From Diphasiastrum complanatum (Eukaryota; Streptophyta; Lycopodiopsida; Lycopodiales; Lycopodiaceae), in assembly GCA_029204225.1 (NCBI GenBank), contig CM055103.1:44509095-44573094 (forward strand): a stretch of DNA of 64,000 nucleotides. The letters are read 5' to 3'. Shown one piece after another: positions 12,071-21,744 of the stretch; the stretch's first letter is position 1; each line of letters begins with the position of its first letter. A program made the position numbers and the translations under genes. The notes beneath the pieces are model-generated. The model saw nothing but the letters and a program-made list of their open reading frames with translations. It was not told where the DNA came from and did no database searches.

Positions 12071-12665
12071 TCAAGAATGAGAAAAAAGGGGGGCCCCCAT
12101 TTTGAAAAACAAATTCAAAAAAAAAAATGAGAGGGAGGGGGGCTTGAAAATGACAAGCCCCCCCCCCTCAAGTTGTGTACATAGTGGGCCGTGCACCCAC
12201 GCACCCCGGGGGCATCTCCATGTTCTCTCCACTCCGGGCCGCTGGCCCGGGTCAGTGCGTGAACTCCGGAGGCCGCCACCCACCCCCATAAAGCCCCCCT
12301 CCCTCCCCCTAGACACATAGAGGAGGGAGGTGGGGGCGCAGGCGCGTTGCGCACTGACCCGGGCCAGCGGCTCGGAGTGCGCACTCCGAGCCGCTGGCCC
12401 GGGTCAGTGCGCAACGCGCATGCGCCCCCCACCTCCCTCCTCTATGTGCCTAGGGGGAGGGAGGGGGGCTTTATGGGGGTGGGTGGCGGCCTCCAGAGTT
12501 AGCGCAGCGGCCCGGAGTGGAGAGAACATGGAGATGGGGGGGGGGGGGGGGGGGGGGGGGGGCTTGTCATTTTCAAGCCCCCCTCCCTCTCATTTTTTTT
12601 TTGAATTTGTTTTTCAAAATGGGGGCCCAAAGAAATGTTGGGCCCCCTTTTTTCTCATTCTGAGT
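12071..12665. repeat. Near-perfect palindrome, arms about 300 bp
   Basis: Symmetric about 12380/12381, where GAGTGC meets GCACTC. Both arms carry, in mirrored order, GGGCCAGCGGCTCGGAGTGC, the GGGAGGTGGGGGCGCA block, CCTCCCTCCCCCTAG-type tracts, TTCTCTCCACTCCGGG, the CTTGAAAATGACAAGCC tract and AATTTGTTTTTCAAAATGGG. GC content is far above the surroundings. A transcript would fold into a hairpin of about 300 bp. The mirrored reading frames seen here are an effect of the palindrome, not genes. Confidence 0.9.
12537..12562 (+). repeat. Poly-G tract in right arm of palindrome
   Basis: About 25 G residues. The left arm has only about nine C residues at the mirrored position (12160-12168), so the tract expanded after the arms formed. 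Confidence 0.85.
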
Positions 12666-12984
12666 TAACTATAGTAACTTTTGAAGGCCTTGAAGAGTGA
12701 AAGTCTTCATTGGATTCAAATTTTTTTGGCTACATTAAGATCATGTGTCCTTGATTTATTACACTAGGCTTACTGAAGCCTATTGAGGTGTGAGTTAGTT
12801 AACCCATGATAAACCCAAGGTGAACTGCCACGTAGGACAATCAATTAATCCTAATTAGCAAACACGTTTAGTCAAGGAAGAGGCCCTTTTTGAGTTCAAA
12901 AAGGGCCCTAGTGGATATTTTTTCTCAAGATGCTACAAAAAGAAGACCAATCCATCCAAGGAGGACCAAAGCAAGGGGGCCGAG

Positions 12985-14166
12985 GTGAAGGATGGAGCTT
13001 CAAATTTGAAATGCAAATACAAGAAGGACAAGTCCAAGGGAAGGTGTTTCCTTTGTGGAAAGGTGAATGAGGCTTGGAGTCTCACAAGGACTTGCAAGAT
13101 TTGTCTTCAAGAGTCCATCACAACACATGTCAAATCTTTTGAAATTTTTCATTTGGAAGTGCATTCTTTGGTTCAAGATGCAAAGATAGATGTCACTTTC
13201 ATGAAAGTAACTTGGATTTATTTTATGTCCTTGGAAAGTATTTTGCTTGGAACTTTAAATAAGTTCAAACTTATTGTTATGATCCAAGAGAAATCAATCA
13301 AGAATAAGGAGCATCAATCAAAAAATGAAAATAGTTTCATTTATGCTATCATGTCAACTTATGAAGAACCATTTTGCTTTGAAGAGATTTTTGTATCTCA
13401 AAGGTGGATTAAGGCAATACTAGTTGAGTGTGATGCCTTAAAAGATAGCAAAATATGTTTTCCTTGTGAGCTTACATTAGTTATGAAGTCAAGGAAATGG
13501 AAATATCTTCATAATGTAGGATCTTTTGGTTTCAATAAGGTCATGAATGATGTGTTCATTCATAAAGATGAAAATTGTAAGTTTTCAATCTTAAAGGCAA
13601 GTTGTAAACTTCTTATGAGAATGAGTGAAGCATCCAAAGTGGACACTTATATCCATAAGCAAGTAGTTAGCCTTATTGAGATGGAAATGCCTTTTGATTT
13701 CAATATTAGAAAAATCATGCCAAGTTGTGGTGATTTTTGGACTTATGTTTCTAGCATAAGTAATCTTGATAATCATAGGAAGTGCATATTGAATGGTCAT
13801 ACTTGTTGTGAACATTATGAGACATGGAGGTCTCGGATTTCCATCAAAAAGGAGCACCATGAAGAGGATCTTAAGGAGTCATCTCAAGGTTCAAATGTGC
13901 CAAGGATTGAGGAGGAGAATCCTTCTCAAGGTTCAAGTGTGCCAAGGATTGAGGAGGAGAGACCTTCTCAAATTGTGATTCCAAAAAGAAACTCAAGAAA
14001 TATGGTTGAGTCCATGTGGCTCACATTTCAAGGGAAAGAGGAGCATATCTCATGTGAAGGAGCAAGCCTCAAGGTCAAGCATCTACATGAAAATTGGAAG
14101 GAATCAATTTTGGAGGTGCTAGGATGGTGCAAAGCTCTCAAGCAATACATATATTCTACCACTTGA
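12985..14166 (+). CDS. 393-codon ORF in C0, copia pol-like in part, product unassigned
   Basis: A single open frame from ATG 12985 to TGA 14164-14166, continuous upstream with the right half of the gag knuckle. Residues 13-40 include a second, imperfect knuckle-like CFLCGKV. Residues about 120-190 resemble the entry to the copia RT domain (EEPFCFEE, QRWIKAILVECDALK, RKWKYL for the usual CKWVYK), but later RT motifs, the YVDD box included, are absent. Residues 300-329 hold two 14-residue repeats (SQGSNVPRIEEENP and SQGSSVPRIEEERP; 42-bp units at 13882 and 13924). The rest matches nothing I recognise. Codon use is AT-rich like the neighbourhood. It may be a degraded pol that happens to lack stops, or a chimeric non-pol ORF. 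The last codons run into unit U2 sequence, so the original C-terminus is lost. Confidence 0.5.
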   Translation: MKDGASNLKCKYKKDKSKGRCFLCGKVNEAWSLTRTCKICLQESITTHVKSFEIFHLEVHSLVQDAKIDVTFMKVTWIYFMSLESILLGTLNKFKLIVMIQEKSIKNKEHQSKNENSFIYAIMSTYEEPFCFEEIFVSQRWIKAILVECDALKDSKICFPCELTLVMKSRKWKYLHNVGSFGFNKVMNDVFIHKDENCKFSILKASCKLLMRMSEASKVDTYIHKQVVSLIEMEMPFDFNIRKIMPSCGDFWTYVSSISNLDNHRKCILNGHTCCEHYETWRSRISIKKEHHEEDLKESSQGSNVPRIEEENPSQGSSVPRIEEERPSQIVIPKRNSRNMVESMWLTFQGKEEHISCEGASLKVKHLHENWKESILEVLGWCKALKQYIYSTT

Positions 14167-14325
14167 AAGATTCATCTAAGTAATACTATGAATTTGATAG
14201 TTAGATTCGATCCTTTATAATTTTTGTTGTTTTTTTTTTTGTTTGGTAAGAGCTCTAACAACCTACAAGAACTGTCAAGTTCGAGTCAAGCATTAGAGCT
14301 AGATTTGAGGCCAACAAAAGGTGGT

Positions 14326-14585
14326 ATCATAGCAGATTCGAATTATCGAAGGAATTCATGAAATATTACCATTCTTAAATCATTATTTAACATGGAAGGA
14401 TCATCCTCAGAGATCCGGTTGATCAATAAGTTTAACAATGATGACCTCCACACGTGAAAGTTCAAGATGATGATACTGATCGAAAAAGAATTATGAAGAT
14501 ACGTCAATGGTTCGATAGCCAAACTGGCTGAACCTGAATTGTTGAGACCATTTGGGAAGCAAAAGATGGCAAAGCATTAACCATC
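14326..14585 (+). pseudogene. Copia primer-binding remnant and gag fragment with TGA (U2)
   Basis: TGGTATCATAGC (one mismatch to the usual primer-binding site) is followed by FNMEGSSSEIRLINKFNNDD, then TGA at 14455-14457 at the Trp position and the KELWRYVNGS part, up to the TIR half at about 14587. Same structure as the fragments at 7166 and 16236. Confidence 0.6.
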
Positions 14586-14586
14586 A

Positions 14587-14885
14587 TTTGGGCCCTTTTT
14601 GGACTCAAAAAGGGCCTCTTATTTGCCTAAATGTGTTTGATAATTAGGATTAATTAACTCACTAGTTGTCCTACATGGTAGTTCACCATGGGTTTATCAT
14701 GAGTTAACTCATACTTCAATAGACTTCACTTAGACCTAGCATAATAATATAGCAAGGACAAGTGATCATAATGTAGTTTAATATCTAAATGAAAAGATGG
14801 CCAACATTTTTTCAAGGCTTTCAAAAAACAGTTTTTATAACTTGAATTGAGAAAAAAGGGAACCCAATATTTCATTGGGCCCCCC
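14587..14885 (+). mobile_element. Half TIR element inside gag (U2)
   Basis: Opens GGGCCCTTTTTGGACTC plus AAAAAGGGCC and ends near CCCAATATTTCATTGGGCCC. It is the best preserved of the three half elements. The inner end carries GAGAAAAAAGGGAACCCAAT, which matches the junction inside the complete element at 12079 and 12640. Confidence 0.6.
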
Positions 14886-15575
14886 TGTGAAAAATTGCTT
14901 ATATTGGCCAATCTAGCCATGTAGTCAAATGTAAATTTTGTACATAAGTGGATTCCACACATGTAAGGCCAAGATGCCACGTGACAATCCATTTCTAATG
15001 TAGGTTAGGTCGAGTCAAGAGTGATGGTTGTGTCTATTTGGTAGAAATCCCTACATTATAGGATCTACCTCTTGATTTGTGATGAGATTTTGACCAACCA
15101 TCTACCTACCAAGCATGGCTCTAGGAAATAGAAGAGGGTTTCATTTCAAGAAAAAAAAAGGTTGAGTTAACTTCCCTATTACATGCTGGAAATTCACCTA
15201 ACTTTACAAAGGAAGTCACTTTTGCTATGAATTCCAAGCTCCGATAGTGAGAAGATAGATTATTTTGGGAGCTCATTGGCAATCTCGAGTTTGCTTTCCA
15301 TGTGCATTGATTATTTGTGATCCAAATGAAACCAGGACTTATTGTACTTCAAACATAGTCTATAAGCCATACATCAGGCTGCTCTTCACACGTGCCAAAT
15401 TGGATTTGTGTTTATGTTCAATGATTTGTTTGTCAATGCTTGTTGTTTGTCAAATTGCCAATCTAGATCAACTTTTTGATGACTAGTTTTTTGATAGATT
15501 GTTAAGCAAGTACACAATCACTCTTGTAGATCTTTTTAAGATCCATTTATGGTCCTAAAGTACTGTACTTTCACA

Positions 15576-16734
15576 CCCCCAAATTGAAAAAAAATCAAAA
15601 AAAGAAAAAGGTGGGAGAGGGCATGGGGTACACCCCCCCCCTTTCAGACAATAGGGGAGGCTTGATTTCTAGAGCGCGAGGACCATGCGCCCACCCGCCT
15701 ATCTAGAGTTCAAAACAAGAACTTGATTGTATTTGATTATTTGAATCCTCAGAACTAAAATACTAAAAGAGTGAGATTATTCAAGAAGTAGAGATATTGT
15801 TTCAATTTGTAACAAGCATAGTAGGATCACCAACGCATATAACACACAGTATTGTAAACCATTTTCGGACACAGGATTCACTCCATTCATGATCTGATCG
15901 TTGGTATCACAATAGCTAATATACAGTTCCTCTATTTTTTTTTTGTGCATTAATTTTGTCAAATACTCTCTAATTTTTTTCTCTTTCTGTTATTGATACT
16001 CGCTCCTACAACTGAATATAATATTTGATTCGAAGAGTGCATGGTTGTCATAGATGCCTAATTATTTCGCTCTCTTCATGGCTGTCTAAGACACCTATAC
16101 ATATATTCTACCGGTCGAACTATAAATTTGATAGTTAGATTTGATCTTTTAAAATTTTCATTGTTTTTTTTTCTCCTACAAGAACTATCGAGTTCGAGTC
16201 AAGCATTGGAGCTAGATTTGAGGCCAACAAAAAGTGGTATCAGAGCATATTCAAATTATCGAATGAATTCACGAATTATTACCATTCTTAAATCATTCTT
16301 TAATATGCAAGGTTCATCCTCAGATATTCGGTTGATCAATAAGTTTAACAATGATGACCTCCACATGTGAAAGTTCAAGATGATGATGATACTGATAGAA
16401 AAAGAATTATGAAGATATGTCAATAATTCGATAGCCAAATTGGCTAAACCTGAATTGTTGACCACTTGGGAAGCAAAAGATGGCAAAGCTTTAGCCATCG
16501 TTAGGGCTCTTTTTGGACTCAAAAAGGGCCTCTTCCTTGCCTAAATGTATTTGCTAATTTGGATTAATTAACTCACTAATTGTCCTACGTGGTAGTTCAC
16601 CATGGGTTTATCATGAGTTGACTCATACTTCAATAGACTTCACTTAGATTTAGCGTAATAATATAGCAAGGACAAGTGATTCATGTAGTTTAATATCTAA
16701 ATGAAAAGATGGCCAATATTTTTTCAAGGTTTAT
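15576..16734. repeat. Composite repeat unit U3 (truncated)
   Basis: Third copy of the unit, with the antisense integrase deletion and the PBS-gag-TIR-half order. It breaks off inside the TIR half at about 16734, where the GAGCTATCT repeat field begins. Confidence 0.65.
16232..16502 (+). pseudogene. Copia primer-binding site and gag fragment with TGA (U3)
   Basis: TGGTATCAGAGC at about 16233-16244 is a perfect primer-binding site. The gag reads INKFNNDDLHM, TGA at 16368-16370, KFKMMMILIEKELWRYVNNS, and KPELLTTWEAKDGKALAIV up to the TIR half starting at about 16503. Confidence 0.65.
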
Positions 16735-17770
16735 GTCCCAAGCTTGAGGCTGGCCAACTTTGATCCCTTCATCAACTATGTCGACTGATAAGAGAAAAAT
16801 CACAGCATACGCCTCAAAGTCAAATCATCTTGAGCGAGGGACGTCAAATTTGAGCTATTTAAATGTCCTAAAGTTGATATTCCTCTAATTCAATTATCCA
16901 ATGGGCCATCTCAAGTGAGAAAGGTTGAAATTGACCTATCTCTGATGGTGAACATGAAATTTGAGTTATCTCATGTGATAGGCGTCAACTCCATCGACAA
17001 GGGGTCGAAGTCGACAAATCTTAATATACTAGACTTGAGACTGGTTGAGTCTGATCACTAGATGAGCCATGTCGAGTGATAAGCACCAAAATAACATTTT
17101 AGACATCAAATTTGAGCTATCCCGAGTGATAGGTGCCAAATTTGAGCTATCTCAATGACTTGAAGTCAAGATTCTTCTAATTTCATGACTCAATGGGCAA
17201 TTTCGTGTGATAAAGGCAAAAATTCAACTATCTTGAGTGATAGGTAGCAAATTTGAGCTATCTCATGTGATATCATATATCAACAATAAAATAGTGCCAA
17301 AAATTAGGGAAAAGACTAGCATGCAATCAGAACAATTCAAAATTTTGCCAATTTTATTCTCAACATTGCAATAAAAGATGAATCAATGAGCCGTGTAAAG
17401 CAACGCGGACCAGAATTGACTTTTCTGATATGTACACATCATACTCCAATTGTCATGGGTGAGCATCAATTTTTAGCAATGTGAAGTCGTAGGACACAAT
17501 TCCATCTATAAGGGGCCAAAATTGATTGTATCAAACTTTAGATTGATCAAGTCACATCACTCAATCAACCACGTCAAGTGCTAAGGACCAATATCTCGTA
17601 GTAGAAATTAAATTTGAGCTATCTAAATGTCCTAAGCTGAAGATTATTCAAATTGGATCACTTGATGAGAAATCTTGAATGTTAAGCCCCAAAATTGAGC
17701 TATCTTAATAATGATCTAAATCACATGCTAGGTGTTACGTTGAGCCGTCTTGTGTTATAGGACCATGTGG
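16735..17770 (+). repeat. Degenerate interspersed repeat, GAGCTATCTCRAGTGATAGG family
   Basis: About ten diverged copies of AAATTTGAGCTATCTCAAG with GTGATAGGYGYC appear, for example near 16846, 16956, 17107, 17143, 17228, 17252, 17618 and 17688. A longer-order pattern is also visible: three times the motif is followed by ATGTCCTAA or ATGACTTGAAG, then a pyrimidine stretch and CAATGGGC. No protein frame is conserved. Confidence 0.5.
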
Positions 17771-18189
17771 ATTGCATTTTTCAATGAATCATGATTGAGT
17801 TTTTGGACACATGTTGTGCTCGAGACTCATTCCGAGGGCATGTCTACCTGAGCGTCAATGCCTCCTCATCTTCATTTTTGAGGGGATTTCATACCTTGCC
17901 AGGTTGTCAGGTGAAAAGACATGCTCAACAATGCATGAGGTCCTTCACATCGTGGACAATAAGATTGCGGGGATCCTAAACCAAAAGGAATGTCATTCTA
18001 AAGTTCTTGAAATGAGCACAATGTAGTGGCATTTGCTCAATGGGCTCTACAACGTAGTAGACAAGCTTGGTAGTCGTGCGTCAATGATTGAAGGTATTGA
18101 ACCTAGCCGCACTATTGCTCTACACTGTTGCTCTGACCTACAATTTAGTGTAGATGAATTTGCCATCACTCTTCCACTCCTTATAATGT

Positions 18190-18462
18190 GTTTCACTATT
18201 GGCTCTGAACTACAATTAAGTGTTTGCATGTGCTGGCTGGCATCTCTTTGGTGCCATCCACCCACGACCATAACGCCTCTCTTCTTAGGATAAGCGATGT
18301 CTTCACCTTCCAAGCAAGAAAGTTTGATCCATCTGCTTCAAGTACTGTGCATATCTTTGAGTAAGAAGTGGTGAAAAGACTACTGAAGTTGGATGGAGTC
18401 AAACTTTGGGGCAAAATGGAGCCAGTATATTGGCTCCATCTTGCCTTCAAAAAAATTTGCAA
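18190..18462 (-). pseudogene. Copia gag (UBN2-type) fragment
   Basis: The minus-strand frame includes LEADGSNFLAWKVKTSLI and LRREALWSWVDGT, the typical start of a copia gag that recognises target via F..W..K...L. The frame ends shortly after DGTKEMPAS, and only weak gag-like residues continue in other frames towards 18050. No LTR is visible next to it. Confidence 0.55.
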
Positions 18463-18469
18463 CTCATAA

Positions 18470-20268
18470 CAAACATGAATAGTTACATTTGAATAAACCT
18501 TGGTCTAGGGCATTTGTTTCAAAACTACCTAGGTGTCAAGTTACGTCGAGTTCCCATTGTTTATTCCAAGGCCTCAATTATAATTAATGTAAACCCTTTT
18601 ATTTTTTCTTTTTCTTTGTTTTTTTTTACCTCAAAAATGTTTGAAAATGTTCTAATGAGTGAACACATCACAAACATATTTTTGCTTGATAATTATGCTC
18701 ACTTCAAAGAGTTTCAATAATATAGAAGGCCCTCTCTTCTTCTATTTGCCTTATGACTCTTGGTTTTATGGCTTGAAATCATTTGGTCTAATGTTGGGCA
18801 TTGCTCTTATGTGAAATATGTGGTTGTCTTAGGTTTTCATTTCTATTTCTTTGGCTAGCAAAAAATAAAACGGGCTATGCTTTGATTCCATATGTCCTTG
18901 GGGAGTTTGTTGGACAGTCATTATTCATGTTGCATCAAATTGCTTTTTTATATCACGACATGGCTAGTTGTCTTGAAATGTGAGTGGTGTTTATTTCATC
19001 AGGGCCAATGGGCCTTTTCTCAATGTTGGCCAAGAGCTATATTGAATTAAAGCTTGTATGCTTTTGGAAGTAGTTTGAGAGCACAAGTGAGATACCCTTA
19101 TTGGAATGATAATCATCTCCATTGTATGAGGGTGTAGAGCTTTTGTGGATTTTTTTGTAATAAATTAGAAAAAAAATCAGTACAATTCTAAAAAGGAGAA
19201 GCCATCTCAAAATTTGAAATGTTGCTTAAGCATTGATTTAGCTAACAAATTTTTTTATGGAGTACCATTGACATTACATAAGAGTAGTGAAAATTTTGTT
19301 CATGATTACATGGGTTTTGACATTCCGCGAGTAAATTTTTTGCGAGTTTATTTCTTGTCATGATTCAATAAAAATGTAGCACATGGTGTGCTACCCGTTT
19401 TATGCCAATACTTTAATGTTTATTATTAAGAATGTGGTTTGGTACATAGTTTAAAATCTCACAAAAGCTAAGTTAAATTCCGTGTACGTTCCAAAAGTAT
19501 TCAAAACAAATGTTTTCATTGTACCTAGGGGCTTCTAATCAATGAAGCAAACAACATAGGTAGATTTGGTTTTTGGGTTTAGCAACATAATATTTTTGAT
19601 CAAGAATACAATTCATTTCTAAAATGGTAAGAGAGCCAAGGGGAGGACTAGGTAGAAACTTGGTAATTGTACTATCTATAAGTTGCTTCAAAGTCAATGC
19701 TTATTTCTCTCTCTAGACTTTATCATGTTTTTGTAGACTATCTTGGAGACCTGTTTTTGTAGACTATCTTGTGTAGCCGAAGACCTGTTTTCCCTATGTG
19801 GTGACCCACGTGAAGATTTTGATGACCCTTATCCAAGAAAAGATCTAAAGATCTCAAAATGTGTTGCAGGGTGGAAAAAAAAATTCTCTTATCAGAATGT
19901 ATTGTACTAAATGCCTCAAATAAAGATTCTATAAGATATTCCACTAGGACTGAAAAAATGAAATTTGTGCACAATTTATGACTTTTGACATGAGGTCAAA
20001 TTTTGGGATGGCATTGCAATGGATTATATTTTATTTTAGAGAAGTTTGGGAAGCGTTTACATAAGCATAGATTTTTACATAACGCATTGAAAAAAAATAA
20101 AAAACAAGTCAAAGCTGTCATATGACTCATTTGCTTACAAAAGTTGCAACTCAAAACTTGCACGAATCTGCTTATATTGGGTAGTATCCACAACCTTGTG
20201 GATTTGGTTCAGAAAGGATTGTTATGGTGCACTGAACTTGATCTTCATCTGAAGCTCCGGTTTGTAAT
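18470..20268. other. Stretch with no recognisable gene
   Basis: AT-rich sequence with several T-runs and no frame that resembles a protein. The right part is downstream of the hydrolase stop codon (minus strand) and should contain its 3' UTR, but I could not identify a clear polyadenylation signal. Confidence 0.45.
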
Positions 20269-21689
20269 TTACTTTGAGTTGCCTTCAAGAAACTTCATGA
20301 CAAATTTGTTGAATTCCTTTGATCTCTCAATATGAGGTTGATGTGCTGCCTCAGAAATAACCACGAGTTTTGCCTTCTCTCCAAGATGTCTGCAAAGAAT
20401 TGCATGGATAAAAATTAATCTCTGTCGTTTTCTCCTATGCCAGCTGCAGCAATGTCTCACTGATTGATGCAGGTAGTAGAAATTTTTTAATGAAAATTTG
20501 CTATCATATCTTACTTTTTCAGTTCATAACCTAGATCCAAATTGAACAATCCGTCATGCCTTCCCCACAAAATCAGCACATCCTGCAGAACATGAGCTTC
20601 AAGTTAGCAAATTTAGAAGCCTTAAGAATCCTGATCGTCAGAATAATGAGGTTGTGAAGTTATGACCTGACTCAAATAAGGAAGAGGCGCGGCATTTTTT
20701 GAGCCAACAAGCATAGCATCCAAAAGCTCCACTTTATGTTTCCAGTTATGATTCATCATCTTGATTTTACAACCCAACAATTCCTGATCAGTAGAGGTCG
20801 GACTGTTTTGCAAAGGATCGAACCAGCATCGGCTGTTATATAAGGATTCTTATTTACACTGAAAATCATCAGCAGCCATCAGAGCACATAAACTCCTCTA
20901 GGTTCCAACGTGGAAGACAGTATAGTCTTATTCAGAATCTACAATTTACAGTGACTTTAAATTTGAGAAGAATGAAACTACAAAATACTAAAATTTAAGC
21001 TTCTTCTTTGAAAGGGTCCTTGCGCTATTCATTTCCTTTGGTTTGAGAGGATTCTAGTCGGTTACCTTTATGAAGTCCTCATATATCGAAGTAGGGAGAA
21101 AGAGAAAAGGCTTGTGGGTTGCTAGCTTCATGCATTTCTTTAGGTTTTGGACGTTGTTGGGCATGAGGATCTCATGTACGTGGCTTGCATTGAAGCTTTT
21201 CAGCAAAGGATCATTTGTCGAAGGTTTCATGCAAACTCCCGCGCTTGCAATCACCACTTTCTTCACCACCCCAGGGTACATGTGTGCCATACGGAATGCC
21301 ACAATACCACCATAGCTTGTTCCAACCACATGCGCTTCTTTCACATTCAGTTGCTGCAGCATCTTCATCATACATTCGGCCTGGAAAAATTCACTTCTCT
21401 TTTCTACTTGGGTTGTGGATCGTCCAAAAAAGAGCAAATTCGGGACAAAAAGATTAAATGCTTTCTGCAATGCATTGATTTGCTTTTCCCATTCAAATGT
21501 TGCGTTAAAGACAAAGCCATGAATCAGCAAAACTGCTGGTTTATGTGTAGTGATACTTTTTGGCACCCAACACTCTATGACACTCTCATTGTCAATCTCT
21601 ACAAGCTGTAGTCGAAGTCCACATGATCTCGTAAAGCTTTCTAGCTGGCTTTGCCTAAGCTCTATGATGTCTAACCCGAAGCAGCCCAT
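20269..21689 (-). CDS. Alpha/beta-hydrolase fold protein, four exons, 301 aa
   Basis: Exons on the minus strand: 21689-21066, 20759-20667, 20582-20515 and 20389-20269. Donors are AAG|GTAACC, CAG|GTCATA and AAA|GTAAGA, acceptors ATCAAG, CTGCAG and TTGCAG, and phases agree throughout. The product has the oxyanion HG at 57-58 (LLIHGF), nucleophile elbow GTSYG with Ser125, acid in ILWGRHDGLF (Asp249) and His278 in ISEAAHQPHIE, a complete Ser-Asp-His triad at the usual length. PKS..PAVLLIHGF, NLLFFG, AGVCM and HLGEKAKLVVI place it in the plant family of uncharacterised hydrolases annotated after bacterial ring-cleavage hydrolases. Members usually read PDLLFFG; here Asp is Asn. No signal peptide is evident. 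ATG 21689 is the first in-frame ATG after an upstream stop. Substrate is unknown. It is the only gene here that looks intact. Confidence 0.88.
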
Positions 21690-21727
21690 ACTTCTGGGCA
21701 CGTGATAGCAAGCTGAATATCTTCGTG

Positions 21728-21742
21728 TTTTTTATAACCAGA
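21728..21742 (-). promoter_or_regulatory. Possible TATA box of the hydrolase gene
   Basis: On the minus strand GGTTATAAAAAACAC lies about 40-50 bp before the ATG. If functional, the 5' UTR would be very short, so a more distal promoter remains possible. Confidence 0.4.
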
Positions 21743-21744
21743 TT

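Larger units (their letters stand above)
11811..12908. mobile_element. Long-TIR (foldback-like) DNA element
   Basis: The left end is GGGCCCTTTTTGGACTC and the right end is its complement (GAGTTCAAAAAGGGCCC). Each end is itself a small palindrome. The arms run inward about 550 bp: the outer part is diverged and the inner part (12071-12665) is a near-perfect inverted repeat. No transposase frame is present, so it is non-autonomous. Flanks are GCATTA on the left and TAGTGG on the right, giving at most a TA duplication. The GGGC ends and TA/TTA flank could suit a PIF/Harbinger- or Tc1-like MITE, but the superfamily is not settled. Confidence 0.7.
11736..13010 (+). pseudogene. C0 gag remnant: start joined to a zinc knuckle that is split by a TIR element
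   Basis: ATG at 11736 gives MASIGGILL, matching the gag start of C1 (MASNGGIML). Within nine residues it jumps to KERKDPKCNLCGK, the beginning of the CX2CX4HX4C nucleic-acid-binding knuckle. The gag core is therefore deleted. After CGK the 1098-bp TIR element intervenes, and on its far side the knuckle ends with YFFSRCYKKK (12913-12942). The His of the motif reads Tyr (TAT for CAT). The protein cannot be made as one piece. Confidence 0.65.
9216..14147 (+). mobile_element. Ty1/copia retrotransposon C0, 3' end missing
   Basis: Consists of a 5' LTR (9216-10058), primer-binding site, 1.7-kb leader, gag remnant split by a TIR element, and a 393-codon ORF. No 3' LTR is present: at about 14148 the sequence switches to unit U2 sequence. 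The left junction CCACA|TGTGAAAC overlaps a TGTGAAA that the host unit also has at that point, so the exact boundary is ambiguous by up to seven bases. Confidence 0.7.
8379..15575. repeat. Composite repeat unit U2, interrupted by copia C0
   Basis: Same block order as U1. The left part (8379-9215) has the GC-rich arm, the antisense flank with a clean join where U1 carries integrase, a T-run at 8985-9001, the primer-binding-like GGTGGTATCAGAG at about 9086 and the gag start. C0 intervenes, and the unit resumes at about 14148 with a second copy of the sequence already seen at 8900-9215. It then continues through gag (14360-14585), the TIR half (14587-14885) and the 690-bp block. The repeated 315 bp on both sides of C0 suggests recombination between unit copies. 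Confidence 0.65.

Noticed and set aside
12071-12668. Overlapping open frames of 80-112 codons on both strands, rich in Pro, Gly and Arg
   Set aside because: They are produced by the GC-rich palindrome and appear as mirror images on the two strands. No domain, no conserved start.
21054-21701. Hydrolase start at a GTG four codons upstream (21701)
   Set aside because: Plant nuclear genes start at ATG; the first in-frame ATG is 21689 and upstream there is an in-frame stop.
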